A stretch of DNA of 64,000 nucleotides from Gammaproteobacteria bacterium (GCA_016182845.1 JACPFT010000013.1:236255-300254), one strand, 5' to 3'; positions 16,830 through 25,128 are shown, counted from the first letter of the stretch. The notes: generated by a model from the sequence alone, not told the origin. Made by a program: numbers and translations.

Positions 16830-17598
16830 CAGGGGAATAATTACCCTGGTACTGGAAGCGCAGCCGCCCCTGGCCGTCGTCCTTGGCGAACAGGGCGAAG
16901 AACTGGGCCAGCTCCGGCGGCAGGGCCTGTTTCACGCTGCCCTCGCTCTGGTAGGCGCCCGTGGGCAGCCAGTGGAACTCGCCGCGCAGGTCCATGGGGC
17001 CTTCCAGCTCCTTGAGCTGGCCGTCGATGCCTCCGGCCTCGTTGCCGGACAACTGCACGGCCTGGCTGCCCAGGGCGGCCTGGCCATAGGGGCTCTGCAC
17101 TCTAGCCTGGCTCCAGGTCAGCTGGCCGGCCAGGGCCTCCAGCTTGCGCGCCTTCAGGCTCAGGGCATCCAGATGCAGGGAGAGCTCGCCGTCCAACAGC
17201 AGGCCGGGCAGGCGCATATGCGGCGCGAGGCGCGCGGCCGGCAGGCGGAGGTCGGCGCCGGAAAGATGCACCGCCCCGCCCAGGCCCAGCTCCAGCCGGC
17301 CCGCGCCCGAGGGCTGGCCGGTCCCACCGTCCAGCTGCCAGTCCAGGCCCAGGCGGCCCTTGAGCAGGGTCGAAGGCACGACGCTCCAGGACAGGGCCGG
17401 AAGGGCCTCGCCCTGCACGACCAGGCCGGACAACTGGCCCGCCCACAGCCGGCCCGAGACCTGGGCCGCTTGACCCGGCAGGCCGGCCAGGACCCGGCCC
17501 AGGACAGCCTCCGCCGGCAGCTGGGCCAGGGTGAAGACCAGATAGGCCCCGAGGCCGAGACCGATGAAACCGCGCTTACCCATTCGCCAGTCCATCAT
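16819..17598 (-). CDS. gspN: Type II secretion protein GspN
   Basis: Accessory inner-membrane component of the type II secretion system, last gene of the operon. About 259 residues from the ATG at 17598, which overlaps the gspM stop (ATGA). One N-terminal membrane helix (GFIGLGLGAYLVFTLAQLPA), then a Gly/Leu-rich periplasmic domain with the alternating pattern of GspN (GRLWAGQLSGLVVQG, GRLGLDWQL). GspN is missing from many T2SS operons and its role is not settled. Confidence 0.85.
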   Translation of the reverse strand: MMDWRMGKRGFIGLGLGAYLVFTLAQLPAEAVLGRVLAGLPGQAAQVSGRLWAGQLSGLVVQGEALPALSWSVVPSTLLKGRLGLDWQLDGGTGQPSGAGRLELGLGGAVHLSGADLRLPAARLAPHMRLPGLLLDGELSLHLDALSLKARKLEALAGQLTWSQARVQSPYGQAALGSQAVQLSGNEAGGIDGQLKELEGPMDLRGEFHWLPTGAYQSEGSVKQALPPELAQFFALFAKDDGQGRLRFQYQGNYSPVTP

Positions 17599-18080
17599 CC
17601 ACCCACAAGAGCCAGGCGCACTTTCACCCGGCCGGGGGCCTCGCCCTGGTTCACCGCGATGCTGTCCACCCGGGCGCCATACTGGCTCTCCAGACGGCCC
17701 AGCCAGATCACCAGGGCATCGAAATCCGCATCGTCCAGCCACAGCTGGAGCTTGTGCTCGCCGTCCGGCTGCCAGCGCGATAGGGTCAGGCCGTTCTCGG
17801 TGGCCGCCTGGTTCACCGCCTGGGCGAGGCTCATGCCGCCCGGCAGGGTCCCGCTGGCGCCGCCCTGGCCGCGCAGGGCCAGGACCTGGGCCGCGCTCTG
17901 GCGCATGTAGCCGAGCAGCTCGCGCTGACCCTCCACCTGCAGCCGCGTCGTGCTCATGTACTTGCCGAAGGGCTTGATCACCACCAGCCAGAGCAGGGCC
18001 AGGCCCAAGGCGCCGGCGCCGACCAAGAGCACGCGCCGATCGCGGGGGCTCTGTTGTTCATACCAGTCTCTCAGGCTCAT
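17595..18080 (-). CDS. gspM: Type II secretion protein GspM
   Basis: Bitopic inner-membrane protein that partners GspL in the assembly platform. 161 residues: short cytoplasmic start (MSLRDWYEQQSPRDR), a helix at about 18-36 (VLLVGAGALGLALLWLVVI), then a small periplasmic ferredoxin-like domain. Start overlaps the gspL stop (ATGA) and its own stop overlaps gspN, so expression is translationally coupled. Length is typical for the family. Confidence 0.9.
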   Translation of the reverse strand: MSLRDWYEQQSPRDRRVLLVGAGALGLALLWLVVIKPFGKYMSTTRLQVEGQRELLGYMRQSAAQVLALRGQGGASGTLPGGMSLAQAVNQAATENGLTLSRWQPDGEHKLQLWLDDADFDALVIWLGRLESQYGARVDSIAVNQGEAPGRVKVRLALVGG

Positions 18081-19309
18081 GGCGCACTCCGAATCACTAA
18101 CCGGCCTTGGAAGCCGTTGCCGCTATCGCTGGCCGGGCCGGACTCCACTGCCAGGCCCTGGGAGGACAGCTGCTGGCGGAAACGCTCCAGGCTGTCGAAA
18201 TCCGGGGCCGACACGTCCAGGCGCAGCTCGTTGCGCGCCGCCTCGAAACTTAAGCTCAGGGGCTTGACCCCGGAGCTCTGGGCGAAGCCCTCGCCGAGCT
18301 TCTGCAGCATGGGCAGGAAGGCCCCGCCCTCGCCGCCGCCCAGGGCGGCCAGCTTGGACTGCATCAGCTTGCGCGCGTCCCGACCCTCGGGCAGGGTCTG
18401 GCCGGGGAAGGCCTGGGCATAGACCTGCGCCACCTGGGCCCGCAGGGCCGCTTTCTCCCGGCTCAGGGACCAGGCCTCGGCGCCCACGGACAGGAGCTGC
18501 ACGCCCAGGGCCACAGCCGCCAGGATGGCCGCCGGCCGCCAGGCGCTGATCAGGCCTGAGCGATCGGTCTTGGGGGCGTAATCGCCCTGCAGGAGATTGA
18601 GCGTGGCGGGGCCGTACTGGCCGGCCAGGAACAGCAGGGGGTCGTAGCAGTCCTCGAAGCTCAGCACCGCGCCGGGCAGGGCCGCGCTCAGGGCCTCGCG
18701 CTGGGCCTCGCTGGCGCCCAGGACGCGCAAGGCCGCGCCCGGCTGTTCGGCCAGGCGCAGGGCCAGCATGTCGGGCAGCAGCTCGCTTTCCAGGGCGTAG
18801 AGCTCAAGCTCGGACAGCCGCAGCAGGGCCAGGCCGCCGTCCAGCAGGGCGCAGGCTCCGGGCGACCCAAGGCCTCCACCGGGCAAGAGGGCCGCGTCCG
18901 GCACCAGGGCCTGGGCGGCGATGCCGGCCTGTTTCAGGCCATCCAGCCAGGCGGCCATGCGCGCACGGGCCACCACGGCCACGGCCAGGGTTCCGTCCTC
19001 GGCGCGGGCGCCGGTGGCGAAATGCTGGTCCTCCACGTCGCCCACCAACTGATCTTCCAGCAGGAAAGGCAGGGCGCGCTGAACCTGGCGCAGCTGCTTG
19101 CTGGGCACTTGCGCCGCGCTGAACAGCACGTCGGTGCCGGGCAGGATCAGGACGACCTCGCGGCCGGCGGCCACTTCCGCCAAACGGGCCAGCTGGTCGC
19201 GCTCGCACATGCCCGTGTCGTAAAAGGCCTCGGCGCCGGGCGCCAGGAGGCCCCAGCGCAGGGCCTCGCGGGCGTCCGCCGGCAGGCGGATGAACAAACG
19301 CTCATTCAT
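18077..19309 (-). CDS. gspL: Type II secretion protein GspL
   Basis: Inner-membrane platform protein that recruits the GspE ATPase through its cytoplasmic actin-like domain. About 410 residues from the ATG at 19309 (MNERLFIRLPAD), preceded by a GGAGAAGAG Shine-Dalgarno and overlapping the gspK stop by 8 bases; an ATG six codons earlier is also possible. Cytoplasmic domain about 1-240, membrane helix about 250-275 (AAILAAVALGVQLLSVG), periplasmic ferredoxin-like domain to the end. Confidence 0.92.
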   Translation of the reverse strand: MNERLFIRLPADAREALRWGLLAPGAEAFYDTGMCERDQLARLAEVAAGREVVLILPGTDVLFSAAQVPSKQLRQVQRALPFLLEDQLVGDVEDQHFATGARAEDGTLAVAVVARARMAAWLDGLKQAGIAAQALVPDAALLPGGGLGSPGACALLDGGLALLRLSELELYALESELLPDMLALRLAEQPGAALRVLGASEAQREALSAALPGAVLSFEDCYDPLLFLAGQYGPATLNLLQGDYAPKTDRSGLISAWRPAAILAAVALGVQLLSVGAEAWSLSREKAALRAQVAQVYAQAFPGQTLPEGRDARKLMQSKLAALGGGEGGAFLPMLQKLGEGFAQSSGVKPLSLSFEAARNELRLDVSAPDFDSLERFRQQLSSQGLAVESGPASDSGNGFQGRLVIRSAP

Positions 19310-20378
19310 CGACGTTCTCTTCTCCAAAATGACGCGAGAGCACGCGGTAGTTGCCGCCCTCGCGCTTGATCAGGGCCTCCAGCCTGGCCTCGCCCCGGCC
19401 CACCACGGCGCGGGCACGGAGCAGGAAGTAATTGCTCTCGGTGGTGAGGCTATTGGGCACGCGCAGCTGGTTCGCCTGGAACTTGGTGGCCAGCTCGCTG
19501 GCGGCATAGCCCTTGGGCGGCCGCTCCTTGAGCAGGTTCTGGATCTGGCTGCCCGACAAGGTGCCGGGCTTGTAGAGCGCCGTCAACAGCGCGCTATGTT
19601 CCTCGGCCACGGTGTTGACGTTGAGGGCGTATTGGTTGGCATCGGGCAGGACGCAGACATAGTCATGCAGCTTGTCATAGACCTTGGGCGTGAAGCCCTT
19701 CACGGCGCGCAGCTCGGTGACGCTGGCCATGGGCTGGTCGGCCGTGCGGTAGGGGGTTTTCAGGCCGGTGTAGTACACGTCCTCGGCGCCGCCCGGGCCC
19801 GCCGGGTTCTGGTCCTCGTCCACCCAGTCCACCAGGGCCTCGCGCAGCTCCTGCTCGCGCTGCTCGGTATTGGCCCCCAGCTCCACCACCAGGAACTGGA
19901 AGAGCTTGGCGCCGGGCGACAGCTCCTTGCCGAAGGCATCCTGCTCGTCGGGAGGCACGGTGCCCTGGCCCTGGCCCAGATTCTGGCCTTGCTGCTGCCC
20001 GCCCTTGCCCTTGCCGTCGCTGCGGCCGCTGCCGCCCTCGCTATTGGCCAGCACGCTGTTCAGGTTGAGGCAGGCCTGGAGATCGCGGATCTCCCCGGTC
20101 AGGACGCCGCCCTCGATAGGAAACGCCATGCCCCTCACCGCCCAGGGCTGGCGCAGGTGCACGCTCTTCTCGTTCTCGAAGGACTTCTTGAGCACCTGCA
20201 TGGCGAATTCCTCGGCGCCGCGCGCGTACTCCTGGGCCTGGTCGGCGTCCAGGACGTTGCCGGTCCGGTTCATGGCCATGAAGAAGGCCGAGGCCATGCC
20301 CGTAGCGACGATGGCCACCACGGCCACCACGATCAGCACGGTGATCAAGGCCACGCCTCGCGCATGCTTGGGGTTCAC
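19302..20378 (-). CDS. gspK: Type II secretion minor pseudopilin GspK
   Basis: Large minor pseudopilin that caps the pseudopilus with GspI and GspJ. About 358 residues from the GTG at 20378, which overlaps the gspJ stop (GTGA) and gives a short leader MNPKHARG; the longer ORF upstream is a gspJ shadow. The N-terminal helix reads GVALITVLIVVAVVAIVATG after the cleavage glycine. As in GspK generally, a large insertion domain follows. A Gly/Gln/Lys-rich stretch (GGSGRSDGKGKGGQQQGQ) at about 100-120 is a low-complexity insert. Confidence 0.92.
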   Translation of the reverse strand: MNPKHARGVALITVLIVVAVVAIVATGMASAFFMAMNRTGNVLDADQAQEYARGAEEFAMQVLKKSFENEKSVHLRQPWAVRGMAFPIEGGVLTGEIRDLQACLNLNSVLANSEGGSGRSDGKGKGGQQQGQNLGQGQGTVPPDEQDAFGKELSPGAKLFQFLVVELGANTEQREQELREALVDWVDEDQNPAGPGGAEDVYYTGLKTPYRTADQPMASVTELRAVKGFTPKVYDKLHDYVCVLPDANQYALNVNTVAEEHSALLTALYKPGTLSGSQIQNLLKERPPKGYAASELATKFQANQLRVPNSLTTESNYFLLRARAVVGRGEARLEALIKREGGNYRVLSRHFGEENVDE

Positions 20379-21154
20379 GGCGTCTTGCCCCCCTCGTCGA
20401 TATCCCGGGCCGCCACTTCCGGCAGGCGCAGCACGCGCACGATGCGCCCCATATCCTTCATTTCCAAGGTGATTTCCAGGGCTCGCGGCACCGTGGCATC
20501 GCGCTTGTTGGTCTCGTCCTTGGGCCAGGCATCGCGCCACTGGCCCTTGCCGCCGGCCTGCTTGTCGGCCTGCTCCAGCATGCGCAGGCTTAATGACTCC
20601 ACGCCCTTAAGCATGACCCCGCCGCGCAGCGGCGTCTGGGCGGCGCGGTCGGTATAGAGCGCGTATTCCCGACGCAGCCGGCCCTTGTCCAGGCGCCAGC
20701 CCACATACTGCAAGCCGCTGCGCGGCAGGCCCAGGGGATTGCGCCAACCGCCTCGAGTGAAACGGAAATAGCTCTTTTGATCGTCGTGGCCGTCGGCGCG
20801 GAACAGCGGGTTGGGATCGCCGAATTCGTCGCGGCTGGGGCGCAGGGCCAGCTGCTCCACGTCGCGCTGGAGCATGGCCAGGACGCGCTGCACCTCGGCC
20901 AGGCGGGCCAGCTTGACTTCCATCTGCTCCCGGGCCTTCAGGGCCTGCTCCATGACCGCATAGGCGCCGCTGGCCAGGAAGGCGAAGATCGCCACCGCCA
21001 CCAGGACCTCCAGCAGGGTGAAGCCGGCCTGGGCACGCGGGGCCGAATGCGGCGAACCGTTCGCCCTGATATGCAGAAAACCGTTCGCCCTGCCCCGCCG
21101 GCCACCGGCCGGCGTATCGAAGGGTCTCTTAATGGAATGGCCGGTGCCAAGCAT
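20375..21154 (-). CDS. gspJ: Type II secretion minor pseudopilin GspJ
   Basis: Minor pseudopilin of the tip complex. 259 residues from the ATG at 21154, 3 bases after the gspI stop. Methylation/cleavage motif AGFTLLEVLVAVAIFAFL starts at residue about 43, so the leader is about 44 residues instead of the usual 6-10. The extra leader contains two copies of a 14-bp repeat. No ATG, GTG or TTG lies closer to the cleavage site in frame, only a CTG, so either the leader is really long or a non-standard start is used. The rest matches GspJ (LAEVQRVLAMLQRDVEQL). Confidence 0.88.
   Translation of the reverse strand: MLGTGHSIKRPFDTPAGGRRGRANGFLHIRANGSPHSAPRAQAGFTLLEVLVAVAIFAFLASGAYAVMEQALKAREQMEVKLARLAEVQRVLAMLQRDVEQLALRPSRDEFGDPNPLFRADGHDDQKSYFRFTRGGWRNPLGLPRSGLQYVGWRLDKGRLRREYALYTDRAAQTPLRGGVMLKGVESLSLRMLEQADKQAGGKGQWRDAWPKDETNKRDATVPRALEITLEMKDMGRIVRVLRLPEVAARDIDEGGKTP
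21055..21092. repeat. 14-bp direct repeat inside the gspJ leader
   Basis: AACCGTTCGCCCTG occurs at 21055-21068 and 21079-21092, start-to-start 24 bases. It resembles the beginning of the dispersed CCGTTCGTCCTGAG repeat seen near 22545. Confidence 0.7.
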
Positions 21155-21157
21155 TTC

Positions 21158-21541
21158 CTAGCCCCCCCGCCCGGCGCGGCCGACAAAGCCCACCAGGGTC
21201 TCGATGGGGCTGGCCGCCTCCGCGCTCTCGCGCACCTCGATTTCCACCCGGCGCAGATCCTTGTTGGCGGTCTCCTTGACGATGCGCGACCAGTACCAGG
21301 TCCGGTCGCCCATCTGGGCCTCGCCCCGCTCCGTGCCCGTGGACGGGAACTGCTCGGCGAGCTGGGTCAGGGCCAGCTGGTTCTGGGCGACCCAGTGCGC
21401 ATAGCTTTTGTCTTCCAGGTGATTGACCCCGGCGGCGGTCTCGCTGACCGTCTGGATCAGGGCCAGGGCAGCGATGGCGAACACCGCCAGGGCCACCAGG
21501 ACTTCCAGCAGGGTCATGCCGGACTGGCCAGCACAGCGCAA
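21158..21541 (-). CDS. gspI: Type II secretion minor pseudopilin GspI
   Basis: Minor pseudopilin nucleating the tip complex. I choose the TTG at 21541, giving a 127-residue protein with leader MRCAGQSG and cleavage before MTLLEVLVALAVFAIAAL, the normal GspI size; the longer ORF runs through hairpin-rich spacer. No ATG precedes the cleavage site closely. Downstream features typical of GspI include HWVAQNQLALTQL and the C-terminal WYWSRIVKET strand. TTG start is inferred, with only a weak Shine-Dalgarno. Confidence 0.88.
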   Translation of the reverse strand: MRCAGQSGMTLLEVLVALAVFAIAALALIQTVSETAAGVNHLEDKSYAHWVAQNQLALTQLAEQFPSTGTERGEAQMGDRTWYWSRIVKETANKDLRRVEIEVRESAEAASPIETLVGFVGRAGRGG

Positions 21542-21758
21542 GTCGCGTAGCGACTGCTTGCTAATTCCCCTCCCCCCCTTGCGGGGGGTGAGGGCGGAAA
21601 CAAGCGCAGTCCCCTGCGGACTGCGCGCCGCTCGAACGGGCCGCGCTCTGTCGCGGCCCCGGCCAGTGGCGCGAAGCGCCGGGGAAAAATCGCCGGGAGC
21701 GATTTTTCGCGTTAGCCCCGAAGGGGTGAGGCGCAGGGATGCGTCGAACAAAGGGGGA
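21542..21758. repeat. Hairpin-rich gspH-gspI spacer
   Basis: 217 bases with at least four short palindromes: CCCCCC/GGGGGG near 21570, GCGCAGTCC/GGACTGCGC near 21605-21627, GGCGC/GCGCC near 21668-21682, and GAAAAATCGC/GCGATTTTTC near 21684-21708. No gene is supported. Confidence 0.6.
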
Positions 21759-22490
21759 TTACTGCGCATCTTCGGCCTCCTCCTCGTCCTGTTCATCCTC
21801 GGCCTTGAGCTCGGCCTCCCTCTCCTCGGCGGTGTCGATGCGCAGCTCCTGCCGCAGGCTACCCTCGTGGGGGCCGTCCAGGCGAATCTGACCATCCTCG
21901 CGCACGCGGATGCGCCAGTAACGCGGCTTGTCCTCGTCCTCGGCGCTGTCTATCCCCAAGCCGATGGCGAAGGGCGAGATCTCGCCGCTGGACAGGATGA
22001 AGACCTGGGGCTTAAGGCCGCGCGCCGCCTGCTGCTCCCGCTCATCCTCATCGGCCTCGTCGGATTCGGAGGGGGCCGTGCTGCCACCCTTCCCGCCCCC
22101 GCCCTCGGGCTCGGGCCGGCGCGCCAGGCCCTGGCCGAACAACTCCTTGGCATCGGCGTCCAGGGCGATGTTGAGCTCCAGGGGTTCTTCCAGGCGCCGC
22201 TCGTGGAAGGCCTGCTCGTCCTCGATGGGCATCCAGCGGAAGTTCTGCAGGACGGCGAAGCGGTAACTGTCGGCATGGAGCTCCAGGCCCACTTCCTTGC
22301 CGCGCATCTGCGCCTGCTCGCTGGCCAGACGCAAGAGCTCGGCGAGGCGCGTGGCCTCCAGCTTCATCTTGTCATCCCGGTTGTCGCCGCCCACCGACAG
22401 GACGGCGACGCCGGTCATGAAGGCAATGAGCACCACCACCACGAGGATCTCGAGGAGGGTGAAGCCGGATTGGGAGGCGCGTGGTTTCAA
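21759..22490 (-). CDS. gspH: Type II secretion pseudopilin GspH with acidic insertions
   Basis: Minor pseudopilin. I place the start at the TTG at 22490, giving leader MKPRASQSG before FTLLEILVVVVLIAFMTG, parallel to the MKPVRLQSG leader of GspG; the longer ORF extends into repeat sequence. About 243 residues, longer than typical GspH (about 170), because of a Gly/Ser/Asp/Glu-rich insertion at about 130-165 (GGGGKGGSTAPSESDEADED) and a very acidic C-terminal tail (EDEQDEEEAEDAQ). Core elements QNFRWMPIEDE and WRIRVREDGQIRLDG fit GspH. Confidence 0.85.
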   Translation of the reverse strand: MKPRASQSGFTLLEILVVVVLIAFMTGVAVLSVGGDNRDDKMKLEATRLAELLRLASEQAQMRGKEVGLELHADSYRFAVLQNFRWMPIEDEQAFHERRLEEPLELNIALDADAKELFGQGLARRPEPEGGGGKGGSTAPSESDEADEDEREQQAARGLKPQVFILSSGEISPFAIGLGIDSAEDEDKPRYWRIRVREDGQIRLDGPHEGSLRQELRIDTAEEREAELKAEDEQDEEEAEDAQ

Positions 22491-22510
22491 GGGTTGCCGC
22501 AGTGGTTGAA

Positions 22511-22566
22511 TTGGATTGGGTTGGGTTGGGTTGGAAAAACCGTTCGTCCTGAGCTTGTCGAAGGAC
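22511..22566. repeat. Tandem GGGTT repeat plus dispersed CCGTTCGTCCTGAG repeat
   Basis: A short pentamer tandem (TTGGG units, about 22517-22537) is followed by CCGTTCGTCCTGAGCTTGTC, a dispersed repeat I recall from many proteobacterial genomes; no coding role is evident. It lies just upstream of gspH. Confidence 0.6.
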
Positions 22567-22601
22567 GGATCATGAGTGCGCGCCTTGCTTAGCCGGAGCT
22601 C

Positions 22602-23191
22602 TCGCACGGCCGGGTCTCGCCCCGGCGGGCGAGTTACTTTCTTTGTGTGCCCAAAGAAAGTAACCAAAGAAATGCAGCCCGGTGCACCGCCGGCTGCGCC
22701 GGTTCCCTGCGTTGCTCAGCCAGCCGAGGGGTTTCGCACACGGGGCATCCTGCCCTGGTGCGAAAGCGCGCCATCCATGGCGCGCCCCTGCGGGCCTTTT
22801 CCTCGCCTGGCCTCCGCTACTCGGCGGAGCACAGGGCGTCCAAAATCCAAGAGCGAATCCGCAAAGCGGATTCGCGAAGCGGCGGGCTACGCGCGCCGCT
22901 CCAGTCCCCTCCCCCTTGATGGGGGAGGGCTAGGGAGAGGGTGTTCTTCCGGGTCCCCTAGGCGCTGCCGAGCATCGCAGGGCAAACCGGGATAAGCCCA
23001 AAGGGGCGCGACATGGATGTCGCGCGTCTGGCCCGGGGACAGGGATGTCCTCCTGGCCAGACCCCCGGTTTGACCGAGAAGCACAGGGAACCGGCGCAGC
23101 CGGCAAGCCTCGGGGTGTGCTTTCTTTGCCTACTTTCTTTGCACAAGCAAAGAAAGTAGGGCGGCCGCCGGGCCGAAACCCGGCCGTGCGA
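22602..23191. mobile_element. 590-bp inverted-repeat element in the gspG-gspH spacer
   Basis: Both ends carry imperfect inverted repeats of about 44 bp beginning TCGCACGGCCGGGT and each end contains its own palindrome: TTACTTTCTTTG/CAAAGAAAGTAA at 22634-22663 and CTACTTTCTTTG/CAAAGAAAGTAG at 23130-23159. A further inner pair GCCGGCTGCGCCGGTTCCCTG-type is also inverted. The interior has short ORFs without recognisable domains that I reject. A MITE-like or non-autonomous repeat; the partial right end recurs near 31400-31455. Confidence 0.7.
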
Positions 23192-23241
23192 CAGTCAGTT
23201 TCCGAAACAACGAAAATGACTACCGCGAGTAAACCTCAGGC

Positions 23242-23694
23242 TTACTGCCCCTTCTCCTGATCCAAATTCCAGTTCCCGATATCCGCCGCTTCCGCATCGC
23301 CCCCCGACTGCCCATCGGCGCCGAAGGAATAAATATCGTATTTCCGGCCGTTCTCGCCCGGGAAGGCATACTGATAAACCCCATCCCAGGGGTCCTTGGG
23401 CAGGCGCTGGATATAGCCGCCTTCCTTGTAATTGCGCGGCTCCGGCGGCGAGCTCGGGCGCTGGGCCAGGGCTTCCAGGCCCTGCTCGGTGCTCGGGTAG
23501 ACATGGTTGTCCAGCTTGTAACGTTCCAGGGCATTTTCCAGGGCGGTGATATCGGCCTTGACGCGCACCATCTTGGCCTTGTCCGCCTCGCCCAGAATCT
23601 GCGGCGCGATCATGGCGGTCAGAAGACCGATGATCACCACCACCACCATGATTTCCAGCAGGGTGAAGCCGGATTGCAGACGCACAGGTTTCAT
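23242..23694 (-). CDS. gspG: Type II secretion major pseudopilin GspG
   Basis: Major subunit of the periplasmic pseudopilus. 150 residues from the ATG at 23694, with a strong GGGAGAG Shine-Dalgarno; the longer ORF runs into a repeat. Leader MKPVRLQSG, cleavage before FTLLEIMVVVVIIGLLTAMI, then the standard GspG body (VKADITALENALERYKLDN, YPSTEQGLEAL, LPKDPWDGVYQYAFPG, YDIYSFGADGQSGG). Family-typical length. Separated from gspF by 71 bases of palindromic repeat and from gspH by the 590-bp element, so it may be expressed at a different level from its neighbours. Confidence 0.96.
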   Translation of the reverse strand: MKPVRLQSGFTLLEIMVVVVIIGLLTAMIAPQILGEADKAKMVRVKADITALENALERYKLDNHVYPSTEQGLEALAQRPSSPPEPRNYKEGGYIQRLPKDPWDGVYQYAFPGENGRKYDIYSFGADGQSGGDAEAADIGNWNLDQEKGQ

Positions 23695-23707
23695 AAACTC
23701 TCCCAAT

Positions 23708-23760
23708 GTAGGTCCGGCTTCAGCCGGACAAACCTCAGTCCCGTTGAAGCGGGACCTACA
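23708..23760. repeat. Palindromic repeat pair in the gspF-gspG spacer
   Basis: Outer arms TGTAGGTCC / GGACCTACA enclose two smaller palindromes (TCCGGCTTCAGCCGGA and GTCCCG..CGGGAC). This is a REP-like family different from the GTCGGGTTA family, placed directly upstream of the gspG Shine-Dalgarno. Confidence 0.7.
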
Positions 23761-23765
23761 CAAAC

Positions 23766-24989
23766 TCAACCGTTCACCAGCGTGTTCAGCTGGAAAATCG
23801 GCAACAAAATCGCCATGACGATCATCAGGACCACCAGGCCCATGGTCAGGATCAAGAGCGGCTCGAACAGGCTCAAGGACACCGCCACCAGGTTCTCGAA
23901 TTCCCGATCCTGGTTGTCGGCGGCGCGCTTGAGCATGTCCTCCAGCTCCCCGGAGTTTTCCCCCGAGGCGATCATATGCAGCATCATGGGCGGAAAATAA
24001 CCGCTCTGGGCCAGGGACTGGCGCAGGGACGTGCCCTCGCGCACCCGCGCCGTCGCTTCTTCGACAGCGGCCTTGAGGGCCAGGTTCGACAAGACCTCGC
24101 CGGCGATACGCAGGCCTTCCAGCAAGGGCACGGCGCTGGCCGTCAGGATGCTCAGGGTGCGCGCGAAGCGGGCAGTGTTGAGGCCCCGGATGACCTTGCC
24201 GAACATGGGCGCGCGCAAGATCCAGCCGTCGAAGCGGCGCTGGCGGCTCTCGGTCTTCAAGAGGTATTTCACCAGGAAGAAGGCGCCGACCAGGCCCGCC
24301 AGGATAAACAGGCCGTAGGCGCGCACGCCGTCCGACAAGCCGATCATGACCTTGGTCATGAAGGGCAGCTCGGCGTGCATATGCTCGAACTGGGAAACCA
24401 CCTTGGGCACCACATAGGCCAGGAGACCGGACACCACGGCGATGGCCATCAGGGTCAGGATGGTGGGATAGACCAGGGCCAGGGAGATCTTGGACTTCAT
24501 CTGCTGGCGCGACTCGGTGTAGTCCGCCAGGCGCTCCAGCACCTCGTCCAAATGCCCGGAACGCTCGCCGGCCGCCACCATGGCGCAGTACAGGCGATCG
24601 AATACGCCCGGGAAGTCGCCCAGGCCGTCGGCCAGGGTATGGCCTTCCACGACGCGGGCGCGCACCGCCAGCAGCATGGACTTGAGCTTGGGCTTCTCGG
24701 TCTGCTCGGCCACCGCCTTCAGGGATTCCTCGAGTGGCATGGCCGAGCGCACCAGGGTCGCCAGCTGACGGGTCAGCAGGGCCAGATCGGCGGCGGAGAC
24801 GCGGCGCACGAAGCCGGTGCGTTTGGGCGCCTCGCCGACGGCCGCCTTCTGACCCACGGCATCGACGGCCAGGGGCGCCAGGCCCATCTCGCGCAGCTGG
24901 GCGCGCACCTGGCGGGCATTGTCGCCCTCCAGCACGCCCTTCTTCTCTTTGCCCTTGGCATCCAGGGCCAGGTATTCGAAGGCGGCCAT
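23766..24989 (-). CDS. gspF: Type II secretion inner-membrane platform protein GspF
   Basis: Polytopic membrane protein that couples GspE to pseudopilus growth. 407 residues from the ATG at 24989 (MAAFEYLALDAKGKEKKG), the canonical GspF start; the longer ORF runs through a REP pair. Two cytoplasmic T2SSF domains at about 70-195 and 272-395, each followed by membrane helices (VVSGLLAYVVPKVV, LFILAGLVGAFFLV, and a C-terminal LILTMGLVVLMIVMAILLP). Family-typical length. Confidence 0.95.
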   Translation of the reverse strand: MAAFEYLALDAKGKEKKGVLEGDNARQVRAQLREMGLAPLAVDAVGQKAAVGEAPKRTGFVRRVSAADLALLTRQLATLVRSAMPLEESLKAVAEQTEKPKLKSMLLAVRARVVEGHTLADGLGDFPGVFDRLYCAMVAAGERSGHLDEVLERLADYTESRQQMKSKISLALVYPTILTLMAIAVVSGLLAYVVPKVVSQFEHMHAELPFMTKVMIGLSDGVRAYGLFILAGLVGAFFLVKYLLKTESRQRRFDGWILRAPMFGKVIRGLNTARFARTLSILTASAVPLLEGLRIAGEVLSNLALKAAVEEATARVREGTSLRQSLAQSGYFPPMMLHMIASGENSGELEDMLKRAADNQDREFENLVAVSLSLFEPLLILTMGLVVLMIVMAILLPIFQLNTLVNG

Positions 24990-25001
24990 CAGCAGCTTCC
25001 C

Positions 25002-25104
25002 GTAGCCTGGGTTAGCCGCGCAGCGGCGTAACCCGGGTCCCGAGAGAACCACACGACGGCATTGGCCAGGACCCGGGTTACGGCCTTCGGCCTAACCCAG
25101 GCTA
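25002..25104. repeat. REPIN-like double palindrome in the gspE-gspF spacer
   Basis: Outer arms GTAGCCTGGGTTAG / CTAACCCAGGCTAC and inner arms CGTAACCCGGGTCC / GGACCCGGGTTACG, a perfectly nested pair of inverted REP units separated by 28 bases. It fills nearly the whole 139-base spacer. Confidence 0.8.
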
Positions 25105-25128
25105 CGCAGTGTGTGCAGCCCTTCACCC

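Noticed and set aside
21542..21895. N-terminal extension of gspI to 245 residues
   Set aside because: The extra part reads through hairpin spacer and overlaps gspH; GspI is normally about 125 residues with a short leader.
22576..23146. Several short ORFs inside the 590-bp element
   Set aside because: They arise from palindromic repeat sequence, overlap on both strands and show no domain or ribosome site.
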